Assembly (NCBI GenBank): GCA_038116915.1
Contig: JAYOEU010000049.1
Coordinates: 1 to 25,866, forward strand
DNA: 25,866 nucleotides
Direction: 5' to 3'
Source: JADHLJ01 sp038116915
GTDB lineage: Bacteria; Pseudomonadota; Alphaproteobacteria; Thalassobaculales; Thalassobaculaceae
Shown one piece after another: positions 7,399-14,844 of this stretch (the stretch's first letter is position 1; the number at the start of each line of letters is the position of its first letter). Both the position numbers and the translations under genes were made by a program. The notes under the pieces were generated by a model. That model saw only the letters and a list, made by a program, of their open reading frames with translations, ran no database searches and had not been told where the DNA came from.

Positions 7399-10338
7399 TC
7401 AAACCCGTCCCACCCGGCACAGCAGCGCCTTAAGGTTGGTCTGTTCGGAGACCGGGTCGCGCTGGCTTTTGTCGGTTAGGAAATTCACCGGGCGCCACGG
7501 GTTGAAGGGCTGCCGCTCGCCCCAGCCGATGGGCAGAAACACCGCGCGCCGCCGGATGCCGGGATAGATCCAGGCGATCGCCTCGACCGCGCCATGGCTG
7601 GTCTCCACCCGCGCGCGGTCGCCGTCGGCGATGCCGAGTTCGCCGGCGGTCTCGGGATGGATCTGAACATAGAGATCCGGCCACATCTCCTGGGCCTGCC
7701 AGGAATAATGGGTCCAGCTATGGAAATGCGGCGCGGCGGGCCGGCCGGTCAGCAGCTCCAGCGTGTAGCCCCGGGCCCGCAAGGCGGCGGCGGGCGAAGC
7801 CTCGTCCGGCTGCACGATCCTGCCTCTCGGCGCCAGGCCGCCGGACGCGAATCCGCCGACGATGCCTTCGTCATCGTCATCGTCCAGCAATTCGATATAC
7901 GGCAGGTCGATCAGCCCCTCCGCCTCGCCATAGAATTCCGGCAGGGCCGAGAGACCGTAGGTGGCGAACTTGGCCTCCAGGGCCTCGGTCCAGAACTCGA
8001 GCTTGCCGCTGGCGGTGGGAAACCGGCGGCCCTCCGGCGCGCCGGGAGCGGTGGTGCCCTCGAGATAGAGGGTCTGAATTTCCGGCGCCTCCTCGCTCGC
8101 GACCGGGAAGCGCACCCAGCGATAGGGGTTGGAGTGCAGCCGCTTTTGCGTCACTCCGCGAAGCTGGACATTGCCGATCAGCGCCTCGTCCCAGAACCTG
8201 GCGGTGTCCTTCCATTCCTCCTTCAGCACGTCCTCGAAGCCGAAGCGCTTGCCGAGCTCGATCCAGATCCAGCCGTCGGGCCTGGCCTCGCCGGGCGGCT
8301 CGATCATCCGGTCGATCCAGACGATGCGCCGGTCCTCGCAGGCGCGGCCGACCTCGCCTTTCTCGATCCCCGTGGCGGCGGGCAGAATATAGTCGGCCCA
8401 GGCGCTGGTCTCGTTCGGGAAGATGTCCACATGCACCAGCAGATCCAGCGCCGCCAGGGCCTCCCTTGTACGGCTCTGGTCCGGCCAGAGCGCCATCGGG
8501 TTGTTGTTCACGATCATCGCGCGCAGCGGATAGGGCTTGTCCTGGAGCATCGCCTCGGTCCAGCCGACCGGACTGGTGCGCAACTTGCGGCGGGTGACCT
8601 TCGCCACCCGTTCCGCCGGAATTTCGAGGTCGATCGGCAGCGAGGCGGACATGTTGAAATAGGCGCCGCCGGGCCTGCCCCAGTTGCCGGTGATCGCCGC
8701 CAGGAACATCAGCACCCGGTTCGACTGGGTTGAGTTGGTGTGCTGGTTGATCCCCCGGCTGCCGTAAATGATGCAGCCGTCGGCGCCGGCGATCTCCTCG
8801 GCGAGGCGGCGGATGTCGCCGGCTTCGATATCCGCGATCGGCGCCGCCCAGTCGGGCGTGTAGCCCTTCTCCAGGATGAAGTCCCGCCACGCCTCCCAGC
8901 CGAGCACCCAGTTCCCGCAGAAGTCCTTGTCGTGCAGATCATGCGAGAAGATGTGATGGGCGACGGCCAGCGCCAGCGCCATGTCACCGCCGGGACGGAC
9001 CGCGAGATGCCAGTCGGCCTTGGACGCGGTCACCGTCTGACGCGGATCGATGGCGATCATCCGGGCGCCCTTTTTCAGGCGCCAGTCGTTGATCATGCCG
9101 AAATGGACCGGGCGGGTCTCGGCCTGGTTGTCGCCCCAATAGACATGCAGGGCGGCCGAGCCCATATCGCCCTCGGTATAGGTGTTGCCCGGCCCGCTGT
9201 AGCCCTGGGTCATGGAATAGGCGAGGTTCTTGCCGGACGAGCAATAGGGCTCGGTGGTCACGAAATTCGGCGTTCCCCAGAGCTTGGCGAACATCCGGAT
9301 ATAGCCCCGGTTGGTAAGCGTGCCGGTGCGGGTGCCGGAGAACAGGCCCAGCGCCTCAGAGCCATGCGCGTCCCGGATCGCGCGCAGTTTCGCGGCGATC
9401 TCGTCCAGCGCCTGCTCCCAGGAGATCGGCTCAAACGCATTCTCGCCCCGTTCCCCGACCCGCTTCAGGGGCTGGGTCAGCCGCTCCTTGCTGGAATAGA
9501 GCTGCAGGGAGAGCTGCGATTTCGGGCACACCCGGCCTTCGAGCGCCGGGTCCTCGTCATTGCCGGTGATCTTGACCAGCCGGTCCCCATGAAAATGGAA
9601 CTTGGCGGTGCAGCTGTTGAAGCAGAGGTTGCATCCCCCCGGCTCCACCCGGTCGGCGGCCCGCTCGGTCCGCGCCGCGCCATAGGGATAAGCGGCGGCA
9701 TCGGCGGGCATCGCGTGTCCCGTATCGATGACCGAGGGAATACGGCGCCGGCTCGCGTCGAGGCCGGGCGCGGCGGGGCTTTCACGATCCAGATAGATTG
9801 TCGCCGGACCCAGCAGGAACGGATCGTTGTCGATCCGCCGCCGTCCCGCCGCATTCGCCTTCGCGTCCAGTTCGTCGCGCGCGCCGAAGCTGATCGCCCG
9901 GGTCGGGCAGACCGAGGCGCAGGCGGTGGTGGGTTCGCCCTCGGCGCGGCGGTCGACGCAGAGATCGCATTTCACCGCGTGATGTCCATCAGCGTCATAG
10001 CCCATGGCGCCGTAGGGACAGGCGGTCACGCATTCCCCGCAGCCGACGCAGCGGTCCTCGTCGACGCGCACGATGCCGGTCTCGGGGTCCTTGGTGATCG
10101 CCTTGGGTTCGACCGGACAGGCGCGCAGGCAGGCGGGCCGCTCACAGTGCTGGCAGGCAAGCGTCAGGAAATCGAGCGGCGGACGACCCTCCCCGGTCTC
10201 CGCCGCCTCGCCGCCGAGCCAGACCACCCGGTTGCGGCGCTCTCCCGGCCCGAGGCCATGCTCGGTCTTGCAGGCCGCCTCGCAGCTCTTGCAGCCGGTG
10301 CAGCGCTCCAGATCGATCATCAGCGCCAGACGGCTCAT
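7399..10338 (-). CDS. Fused four-cluster ferredoxin / molybdopterin oxidoreductase
   Basis: A 979-aa iron-sulfur molybdoenzyme of the DMSO reductase superfamily with its electron-transfer subunit fused at the N-terminus. Residues 1-155 are a DmsB/NrfC-type module with four Cys quartets: 13/16/19/23, 62/65/70/74, 97/100/103/107 and 124/127/140/144. From about 232 comes the catalytic subunit, opening with another cluster motif, Cys236, 239, 243 and 271. A Cys at 366 (EPYCSSG) lies where the Mo ligand is usual. The C-terminal region (about 860-979) is the molybdopterin-dinucleotide binding domain. No Tat signal is seen, so the enzyme should face the cytoplasm. The ATG at 10338 overlaps the upstream stop (ATGA), indicating translational coupling. 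It probably passes electrons to or from the membrane protein encoded upstream. Substrate is not known; a SoeAB-like sulfite dehydrogenase is one candidate. Confidence 0.9.
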   Translation of the reverse strand: MSRLALMIDLERCTGCKSCEAACKTEHGLGPGERRNRVVWLGGEAAETGEGRPPLDFLTLACQHCERPACLRACPVEPKAITKDPETGIVRVDEDRCVGCGECVTACPYGAMGYDADGHHAVKCDLCVDRRAEGEPTTACASVCPTRAISFGARDELDAKANAAGRRRIDNDPFLLGPATIYLDRESPAAPGLDASRRRIPSVIDTGHAMPADAAAYPYGAARTERAADRVEPGGCNLCFNSCTAKFHFHGDRLVKITGNDEDPALEGRVCPKSQLSLQLYSSKERLTQPLKRVGERGENAFEPISWEQALDEIAAKLRAIRDAHGSEALGLFSGTRTGTLTNRGYIRMFAKLWGTPNFVTTEPYCSSGKNLAYSMTQGYSGPGNTYTEGDMGSAALHVYWGDNQAETRPVHFGMINDWRLKKGARMIAIDPRQTVTASKADWHLAVRPGGDMALALAVAHHIFSHDLHDKDFCGNWVLGWEAWRDFILEKGYTPDWAAPIADIEAGDIRRLAEEIAGADGCIIYGSRGINQHTNSTQSNRVLMFLAAITGNWGRPGGAYFNMSASLPIDLEIPAERVAKVTRRKLRTSPVGWTEAMLQDKPYPLRAMIVNNNPMALWPDQSRTREALAALDLLVHVDIFPNETSAWADYILPAATGIEKGEVGRACEDRRIVWIDRMIEPPGEARPDGWIWIELGKRFGFEDVLKEEWKDTARFWDEALIGNVQLRGVTQKRLHSNPYRWVRFPVASEEAPEIQTLYLEGTTAPGAPEGRRFPTASGKLEFWTEALEAKFATYGLSALPEFYGEAEGLIDLPYIELLDDDDDEGIVGGFASGGLAPRGRIVQPDEASPAAALRARGYTLELLTGRPAAPHFHSWTHYSWQAQEMWPDLYVQIHPETAGELGIADGDRARVETSHGAVEAIAWIYPGIRRRAVFLPIGWGERQPFNPWRPVNFLTDKSQRDPVSEQTNLKALLCRVGRV

Positions 10339-11132
10339 CCGCCCCACTCCGCTAGGTGCCACCAATAGATCTCCCGCCCTTCAGCGACATAGCCGGCGAA
10401 GAAGGTGACGGTGACGATATGAACCGCGAGGCCGATCAGGAAACCCCAGGCGAGCAGCCGGTGGACGATCCGCCAATAAGCCAGCGCCAGCGAGACCGTC
10501 GTCCGGGTACCGATCAGCCGCTGCTCCTCCAGCACCGCCTGGTGATAGGCCCAGGCGCGCGCCGGCGCGGCCAGCCAATGGCGCGGCTGGAGCGAGAAGG
10601 TCGCCTCGGCGGCGGCGGGATCGATGCCCTTCAGCAAGGCCTGCTTCTCGGTGATCAAGGCCTTGAGGCGCGCCCGCGTCGCCTCATCGGGCGCGGAGAA
10701 CCCGGCCATCTTGGTTCCGAAAACCCGGGCCATCCGCCGCGATCCGAGCAGGCGCGACCAGATGCCGAGCGCAATGAGCCCGGCCAGCGCGAGGAGCAGC
10801 AGACTCGGGATCTTGAACAGGGAGCCGGTGGAATGCACCGCCACAAGGGCGGTTCCGGCGCTCGCGAGCCAAACATGGGCGCGAAACCCCGCCTTGCCGG
10901 AATGCCCCGCCTTCTTTCGCAGCACCGCGAGAAATGACGCGACCAACAGCCCCGAGCCGAGGATCGCGGCGGTTTGCAGCACCGGTCCGCCGGGCCGTCC
11001 CAGATCCCCCGGCAGGGAGGGCATGATCACCAGGCCAAGCAATGCCATCCCAGCCGCCGCGATGGTGATGGCGGCGAGGCAGGAGTCAGGCAGATCGGAC
11101 GCTGGAGCGGGGGCCGGCCGGCCTGTCAGCAC
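10335..11132 (-). CDS. Five-helix membrane protein, probable di-heme cytochrome b
   Basis: A 265-aa membrane protein. Hydrophobic segments lie at about 20-40, 51-71, 86-104, 108-128 and 226-248, with a charged loop at 130-215. Two His pairs sit at heme-like spacing within helices: His86/His100 and His224/His238. This arrangement would let it bind two b hemes and exchange electrons with quinone, as membrane anchors of Mo/Fe-S enzymes do. It is not an obvious NrfD/DmsC-type anchor and no exact family was recognised. The GTG at 11132 overlaps the end of the dioxygenase gene by 7 bases and has AAGGG upstream; an earlier in-frame start would encode unrelated residues inside that gene. Its stop overlaps the Mo-enzyme start. 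Confidence 0.8.
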   Translation of the reverse strand: MLTGRPAPAPASDLPDSCLAAITIAAAGMALLGLVIMPSLPGDLGRPGGPVLQTAAILGSGLLVASFLAVLRKKAGHSGKAGFRAHVWLASAGTALVAVHSTGSLFKIPSLLLLALAGLIALGIWSRLLGSRRMARVFGTKMAGFSAPDEATRARLKALITEKQALLKGIDPAAAEATFSLQPRHWLAAPARAWAYHQAVLEEQRLIGTRTTVSLALAYWRIVHRLLAWGFLIGLAVHIVTVTFFAGYVAEGREIYWWHLAEWGG

Positions 11133-11962
11133 GGCCTGTCGCCCTTGATGGTGATCCGGCGCATGTGCCGGCGCTTGCCGGCATAGTCGTTGACCGCGTG
11201 ATGCAGGGTGGTCCGGTTGTCCCAGACCGCAAGCGAGCCGGGCTTCCACTGGAACCGACAGGTGAACTCGGGCCGGATCATATGCTCGCAGAGGTAGCTG
11301 ATGAGCGGCGCGCTCTCCTCGACCGTCATGTCCTTGAAGCGCACGGTGTGGGAGCGGTTGACATAGATGGACTTGTGTCCGGTTTCTGGATGGGTCCGGA
11401 TCACCGGATGCTCGCTCTCATAGGTCCGGGCCTCGGCCTGGAAGGTGCCCTTCATCGCGTCCAGCCGCGACATCCCGGCGGCGCGCCCGCCCTGGTACCC
11501 CTTCTCCGAGGAATTCACGCCGACAAGCCCCGCCAGCAACTCCTTCATACCGTCCGACAGCGCGTCATAGGCCATGGCGGTATTGGCATAGAGCGTATCG
11601 CCGCCGGCAACCGGAACTTCCAGCGCATAGAGCGTGGTCGCCAGCGCCGGGCATTCCATATAACTGGTGTCGGAATGCCAGGAGCCGCCGAAATTCTTGG
11701 TGTCGGCCTCGGTCTTGATGATGTCGATCACCTCCGGCGCCTCGGGCAGCCCCTTGATGAAGGGATAGATGTCCGGCTCCCCGAACAGATGCGCGAACCG
11801 CACGAACTCGGCGGGGGAGAGCTTCTGATCCCGGAAGAACAGCACCCGATAGGCCAGAAACGCCTCGTGCACCGCCGCCGCGTCGCTGTTGGACAACTCG
11901 CCCGCCAGATCAACCCCGGCGATTTCCGCGCCCAGCGCGCCCGATAGGGGAGTGATATGCAT
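11126..11962 (-). CDS. TauD/TfdA family 2-oxoglutarate-dependent dioxygenase
   Basis: Non-heme Fe(II)/2-oxoglutarate dioxygenase of 278 aa, close to the usual TauD length. The facial triad is visible: His96 and Asp98 in GGSWHSDTSY, and His254 in WDNRTTLHHAVNDY. Arg269 in the HMRRITIKGD segment should bind the 2-oxoglutarate carboxylate, with the same 15-residue distance from the last His as in TauD. Such enzymes hydroxylate a carbon next to sulfonate, sulfate, ether or carboxylate groups, releasing for example sulfite. The ATG at 11962 begins MHITPLSGALGAEIAGVDL, the family's normal N-terminus; residues from an upstream start lie in low-conservation DNA. It heads a three-gene overlapping operon with the cytochrome b-like and molybdoenzyme genes. 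Substrate is not determinable from sequence. Confidence 0.92.
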   Translation of the reverse strand: MHITPLSGALGAEIAGVDLAGELSNSDAAAVHEAFLAYRVLFFRDQKLSPAEFVRFAHLFGEPDIYPFIKGLPEAPEVIDIIKTEADTKNFGGSWHSDTSYMECPALATTLYALEVPVAGGDTLYANTAMAYDALSDGMKELLAGLVGVNSSEKGYQGGRAAGMSRLDAMKGTFQAEARTYESEHPVIRTHPETGHKSIYVNRSHTVRFKDMTVEESAPLISYLCEHMIRPEFTCRFQWKPGSLAVWDNRTTLHHAVNDYAGKRRHMRRITIKGDRPC

Positions 11963-12122
11963 GACCTGTTTCCGCTCCGTGGACTTGGGCCATAAGGTAA
12001 ACCGCCGGCCCCTTCGTGAAAAGCCCAGCGGGCCGATGATTGGGCGCCGCACGGCGAGGCCGGCACGCAAACCGTCAACCGTCGCCCTGCCCCAAAAAGC
12101 GGCGCAACCGAAAACCCGTCAA

Positions 12123-12261
12123 CCGTCGCCCTGGCGAACGGCAGGGCCCAGCGGAGGCGGTGCCGCGTGACGGAATAAACTTCGTTGCCCCATGATACAT
12201 TCATCGGCCAGTTCAGGCGGCCGGCGCCGAGGCCCGGCCCTGCCTTGCGCCAGGGCGACGG
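12123..12261. repeat. REP-like palindrome pair, array copy 1
   Basis: Left arm 12123-12148 and right arm 12236-12261 are inverted copies differing at two positions (AACGG against CAAGG on the same strand sense). Each arm forms its own GCCCTG/CAGGGC hairpin, and the CGACGG tails lie outermost. Confidence 0.8.
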
Positions 12262-12387
12262 TTTAGGGCTGGTGCGGGCGGCGGACTTCAAGGGCGTCTC
12301 CAATCCTCGGACATTTCGCCGATACCGGCCCGCCCCACATCATTCGTCGTCCTACCCTAAAAACCGGCGCAGCCGAAAACCCGTCAA

Positions 12388-12527
12388 CCGGCGCCCTGGC
12401 GAACGGCAGGGCCCAGCGACGATGGTCCCGCGTGACGGAGTAAAACGCCGCCCGCCGGTGATGAATTCGAGGACAGGGTCAGACTGCCGGCTCCAGTGCT
12501 CGGCCCTGCCTTACGCCAGGGCGACGG
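12388..12527. repeat. REP-like palindrome pair, array copy 2
   Basis: Left arm 12388-12413 begins CCGGCG instead of CCGTCG; right arm 12502-12527 has TTACGCC in place of TTGCGCC. The GCCCTG/CAGGGC stems are kept in both, so the changes are in loop or tail positions. Confidence 0.78.
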
Positions 12528-12652
12528 TTTACGGCTGGTGCGGGCGGCGGACTACGAGGGCGTCTCCAGTCCTCGGACATTTGGTCAATGCCGGGCGCCC
12601 CACATCATTCATCGCCCTGCCCCAGAAAGCGGCGCAACCGAAAACCCGTCAA

Positions 12653-12783
12653 CCGTCGCCCTGGCGAACGGCAGGGCCCAGCGGAGGCGGTGCCGCGTGA
12701 CGGAATAAATCACCGCCCGCCGGTGATGAATTCGAGGATTGGGTCAGGCCGAGGCTCGGCCCTGCCTTGCGCCAGGGCGACGG
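12653..12783. repeat. REP-like palindrome pair, array copy 3
   Basis: Left arm 12653-12678 is identical to copy 1; right arm 12758-12783 also matches copy 1. The spacer between arms is about 10 bases shorter than in copy 2. The right arm lies about 30 bases from the stop codon of the epimerase gene, so it may end that transcript. Confidence 0.8.
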
Positions 12784-12814
12784 TTGGAGGGTGGTGGTGG
12801 GTGATGCCGCCCCC

Positions 12815-13807
12815 TCACACCCCGTGATAGCGGCGGTACCAGTCGACGAAGCGGGGGATGCCGTCCTCGATGGGGGTGGCGGGGACGAAGCCGAGGTCGC
12901 GGGTGCTGGCGGTGATGTCGGCATAGGTTTCCAGGACATCGCCGGGCTGGATCGGGCGGTACTCGATGACGGCCTTCTTGCCGCAGGCCTTTTCGATCAC
13001 ACCGATATAATCCATCAACGGCACCGGACGGTTGTTGCCGAGATTGTAGAGCCGGTGCGGGGCGCCGGCCTCGCCGTCGGCCGGCGGGGTGTCCAGCGCC
13101 GCGACGACGCCGCTGACGATGTCGTCGACATAGGTGAAATCCCGGCTCATCGCGCCGTTGTTGAAGACCTGGATGGTCTCGCCCTTCATGATCCGGTCGG
13201 TGAAAATGTAGGGCGACATGTCGGGCCGGCCCCAGGGACCGTAGACGGTGAAGAAGCGCAACCCGGTCGAGGGGATGCGGTAGAGATGCGCATAGCTCTG
13301 GGCCATCACCTCGCCCGCCTTCTTGGTGGCGCCGTAGAAGGACATGGGATGATCGGTGCGCTGCTCCAGCGCGAAGGGCATCTCGCGGTTGGCGCCGTAG
13401 ACCGAGGAGGAACTGGCATAAACGAAGCTCCGGCAGCCGCCGGGCCGCGCCATCATCACCCGGCAGGCCTCCATCAGCACCAGCTGGCCGGTGAGATTCG
13501 AGGTCAGATAGTCGAACGGTTCCTCGATCGAATAGCGCACACCCGCCTGGGCGCCGAGATGGACGATCCGGTCGATTTCCGGATTGCGGGCGATAAGATC
13601 CAGCACCGCGTGGCGATCGGAGAAATCGAGCTTCTCGAAGGTGAAGCCGTTGGCGCCCCGGAGCGTCTCCAGCCGCGCCTCCTTCAGCGCCGGGTCGTAA
13701 TAGGCGTTCATCACGTCGATCCCGACCACCCGCTCGCCCCGGTCGAGCAGGCGCCGCGCGGTATGCATGCCGATGAAGCCGGCAACCCCGGTCAGCAGGA
13801 CGGACAT
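12815..13807 (-). CDS. NAD-dependent epimerase, UDP-glucuronate 4-epimerase-like
   Basis: Extended short-chain dehydrogenase (330 aa) that probably interconverts UDP-glucuronate and UDP-galacturonate for cell-surface polysaccharide. The NAD-binding GxxGxxG is at residues 7-13 (TGVAGFIG). The catalytic Ser lies in SSSSVYG (132-138), with Tyr158 and Lys162 in YGATK. The segment RFFTVYGPWGRPDMSPYIF is characteristic of the glucuronate epimerase group, as is the YYDPALKEARL region after the first Rossmann strand. The ATG at 13807 was chosen because GGAGAG is just upstream and the Rossmann motif then begins at residue 3. It is divergent from the hydroxyacid dehydrogenase gene at 13950. The substrate is assigned by motif only. 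Confidence 0.9.
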   Translation of the reverse strand: MSVLLTGVAGFIGMHTARRLLDRGERVVGIDVMNAYYDPALKEARLETLRGANGFTFEKLDFSDRHAVLDLIARNPEIDRIVHLGAQAGVRYSIEEPFDYLTSNLTGQLVLMEACRVMMARPGGCRSFVYASSSSVYGANREMPFALEQRTDHPMSFYGATKKAGEVMAQSYAHLYRIPSTGLRFFTVYGPWGRPDMSPYIFTDRIMKGETIQVFNNGAMSRDFTYVDDIVSGVVAALDTPPADGEAGAPHRLYNLGNNRPVPLMDYIGVIEKACGKKAVIEYRPIQPGDVLETYADITASTRDLGFVPATPIEDGIPRFVDWYRRYHGV

Positions 13808-13949
13808 CACTCTCTCCAAACCAAACGATGCGCCGGTTATGACGGATTGAAGCTGCGAGGCCAAGGGGTACCGACGCGCGGCCCTTGCTCGATGCGGCCA
13901 TTCCACGCGATAACCGGGACAACCACATTTACCCGGGGAGGACAGGGAC

Positions 13950-14837
13950 ATGAAGATCGGTTTCATAGGCTTGGGCATCATGGGCGCGCCGATGGCGGGA
14001 CATCTGCTGGCGGGCGGTCACCAGGTGATCAGTTCGATCCACAAGACCCCCGCCGCTAAGGAACTGGTGGATGCCGGTCTTACGGTGGTCGGCAGCCCCA
14101 AGGCGGTGGCCGAGGCGGCGGAGATGATCATCGTCATGGTTCCCGACACGCCCCAGGTCGAGGCAGTGCTTTTCGGCGCGGGCGGCGTGGCCGAGGGGCT
14201 TTCCGCCGGCAAGCTCGTCATCGACATGAGCTCGATCTCGCCGATCGAAACCAAAATCTTCGCCGACAAGATCAAGGCCGCGGGCTGCGGCTATCTCGAT
14301 GCCCCGGTGTCGGGCGGCGAGGTCGGGGCCAAGGCGGCGTCGCTGACCATCATGATCGGCGGCAGCCAGGCCGATTTCGACCGCGCCAAGCCGGTCTTCG
14401 AGCTCATGGGCAAGAACATCACCCTGGTCGGCGAAAACGGCGTCGGCCAGACCACCAAGGTCGCCAACCAGATCGTCGTCGCGCTGACCATCGAGGCAGT
14501 GGGCGAGGCCCTGGTCTTCGCGTCCAAGGCGGGCGCCGATCCGGCCAAGGTGCGTCAGGCGCTGATGGGCGGCCTCGCGCAGTCGCGCATCCTCGAGGTG
14601 CATGGCGAGCGGATGATCAAGCGCACCTTCGCGCCCGGTTTCCGGATCGAACTGCACCAGAAGGACCTGAACCTTGCCCTGCAGGGCGCCAAGTCGCTGG
14701 GCGTCAGCCTGCCGAACACCGCGACGGCCCAGGAACTGTTCAATTCCTGCGCCGCGCACGGCGATCAGGTGCTCGACCATTCCGGCATGGTTACCGCGCT
14801 GGAACGGATGGCCGGCCACAAGGTCGCCGAGGGTTGA
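13950..14837 (+). CDS. NAD(P)-dependent beta-hydroxyacid dehydrogenase (GarR/GlxR-like)
   Basis: Member of the 3-hydroxyisobutyrate dehydrogenase family (295 aa), which oxidises or reduces small beta-hydroxyacids such as tartronate semialdehyde/glycerate. The coenzyme motif GLGIMG is at 7-12, the substrate motif DAPVSGGEVGAK at 118-129, and the catalytic Lys170 in GQTTKVANQ. Acid-preferring NAD or NADP use cannot be settled. GGGGAGGACAGGG precedes the ATG. The S9 peptidase gene starts 7 bases after the stop, suggesting co-transcription, though the two enzymes have no evident shared pathway. 2-hydroxy-3-oxopropionate reductase is the likeliest specific role; 3-hydroxyisobutyrate dehydrogenase is the main alternative. 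Confidence 0.88.
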   Translation: MKIGFIGLGIMGAPMAGHLLAGGHQVISSIHKTPAAKELVDAGLTVVGSPKAVAEAAEMIIVMVPDTPQVEAVLFGAGGVAEGLSAGKLVIDMSSISPIETKIFADKIKAAGCGYLDAPVSGGEVGAKAASLTIMIGGSQADFDRAKPVFELMGKNITLVGENGVGQTTKVANQIVVALTIEAVGEALVFASKAGADPAKVRQALMGGLAQSRILEVHGERMIKRTFAPGFRIELHQKDLNLALQGAKSLGVSLPNTATAQELFNSCAAHGDQVLDHSGMVTALERMAGHKVAEG

Positions 14838-14844
14838 GACGCCG

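Larger units (their letters stand above)
12081..12789. repeat. Tandem array of a 265-bp unit (about 2.7 copies)
   Basis: Three direct copies begin at 12081, 12346 and 12611. Anchor points recur at exactly 265 bp: AAAACCCGTC at 12111, 12376 and 12641, and the REP arm at 12123, 12388 and 12653. Each unit carries one facing pair of REP-like palindromes, a stretch around CGTGACGGA(A/G)TAAA, and, in the first two copies, a shared tail ending in GGGCGTCTCCA...TCCTCGGACATTT. The third copy lacks about 10 bases internally and its tail stops near 12789. The array occupies most of the 852-base gap 11963-12814 between the dioxygenase and epimerase genes. I see no gene in it; open frames there are a by-product of the repeats. 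The 120 bases before it should hold the dioxygenase promoter. Confidence 0.9.

Noticed and set aside
7594..8733. 379-codon open frame opposite the C-terminal part of the molybdoenzyme
   Set aside because: Shadow of the real gene; the product is rich in Gly, Arg and Asp with no motif.
8740..10368. 542-codon open frame opposite the molybdoenzyme gene
   Set aside because: Long antisense frames are expected in GC-rich genes. The minus strand carries five complete Cys quartets and clear enzyme motifs, while this frame shows none.
12185..12700. Long open frame of 171 codons across the repeat array
   Set aside because: It repeats the same peptide (SPWRTAGPS-like) because it reads through the tandem palindromes. 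It has no ribosome-binding site and no protein-like composition.
12081..12789. Possible CRISPR array
   Set aside because: The unit is 265 bp with near-identical content throughout, not short repeats with unique spacers, and no cas gene is near.
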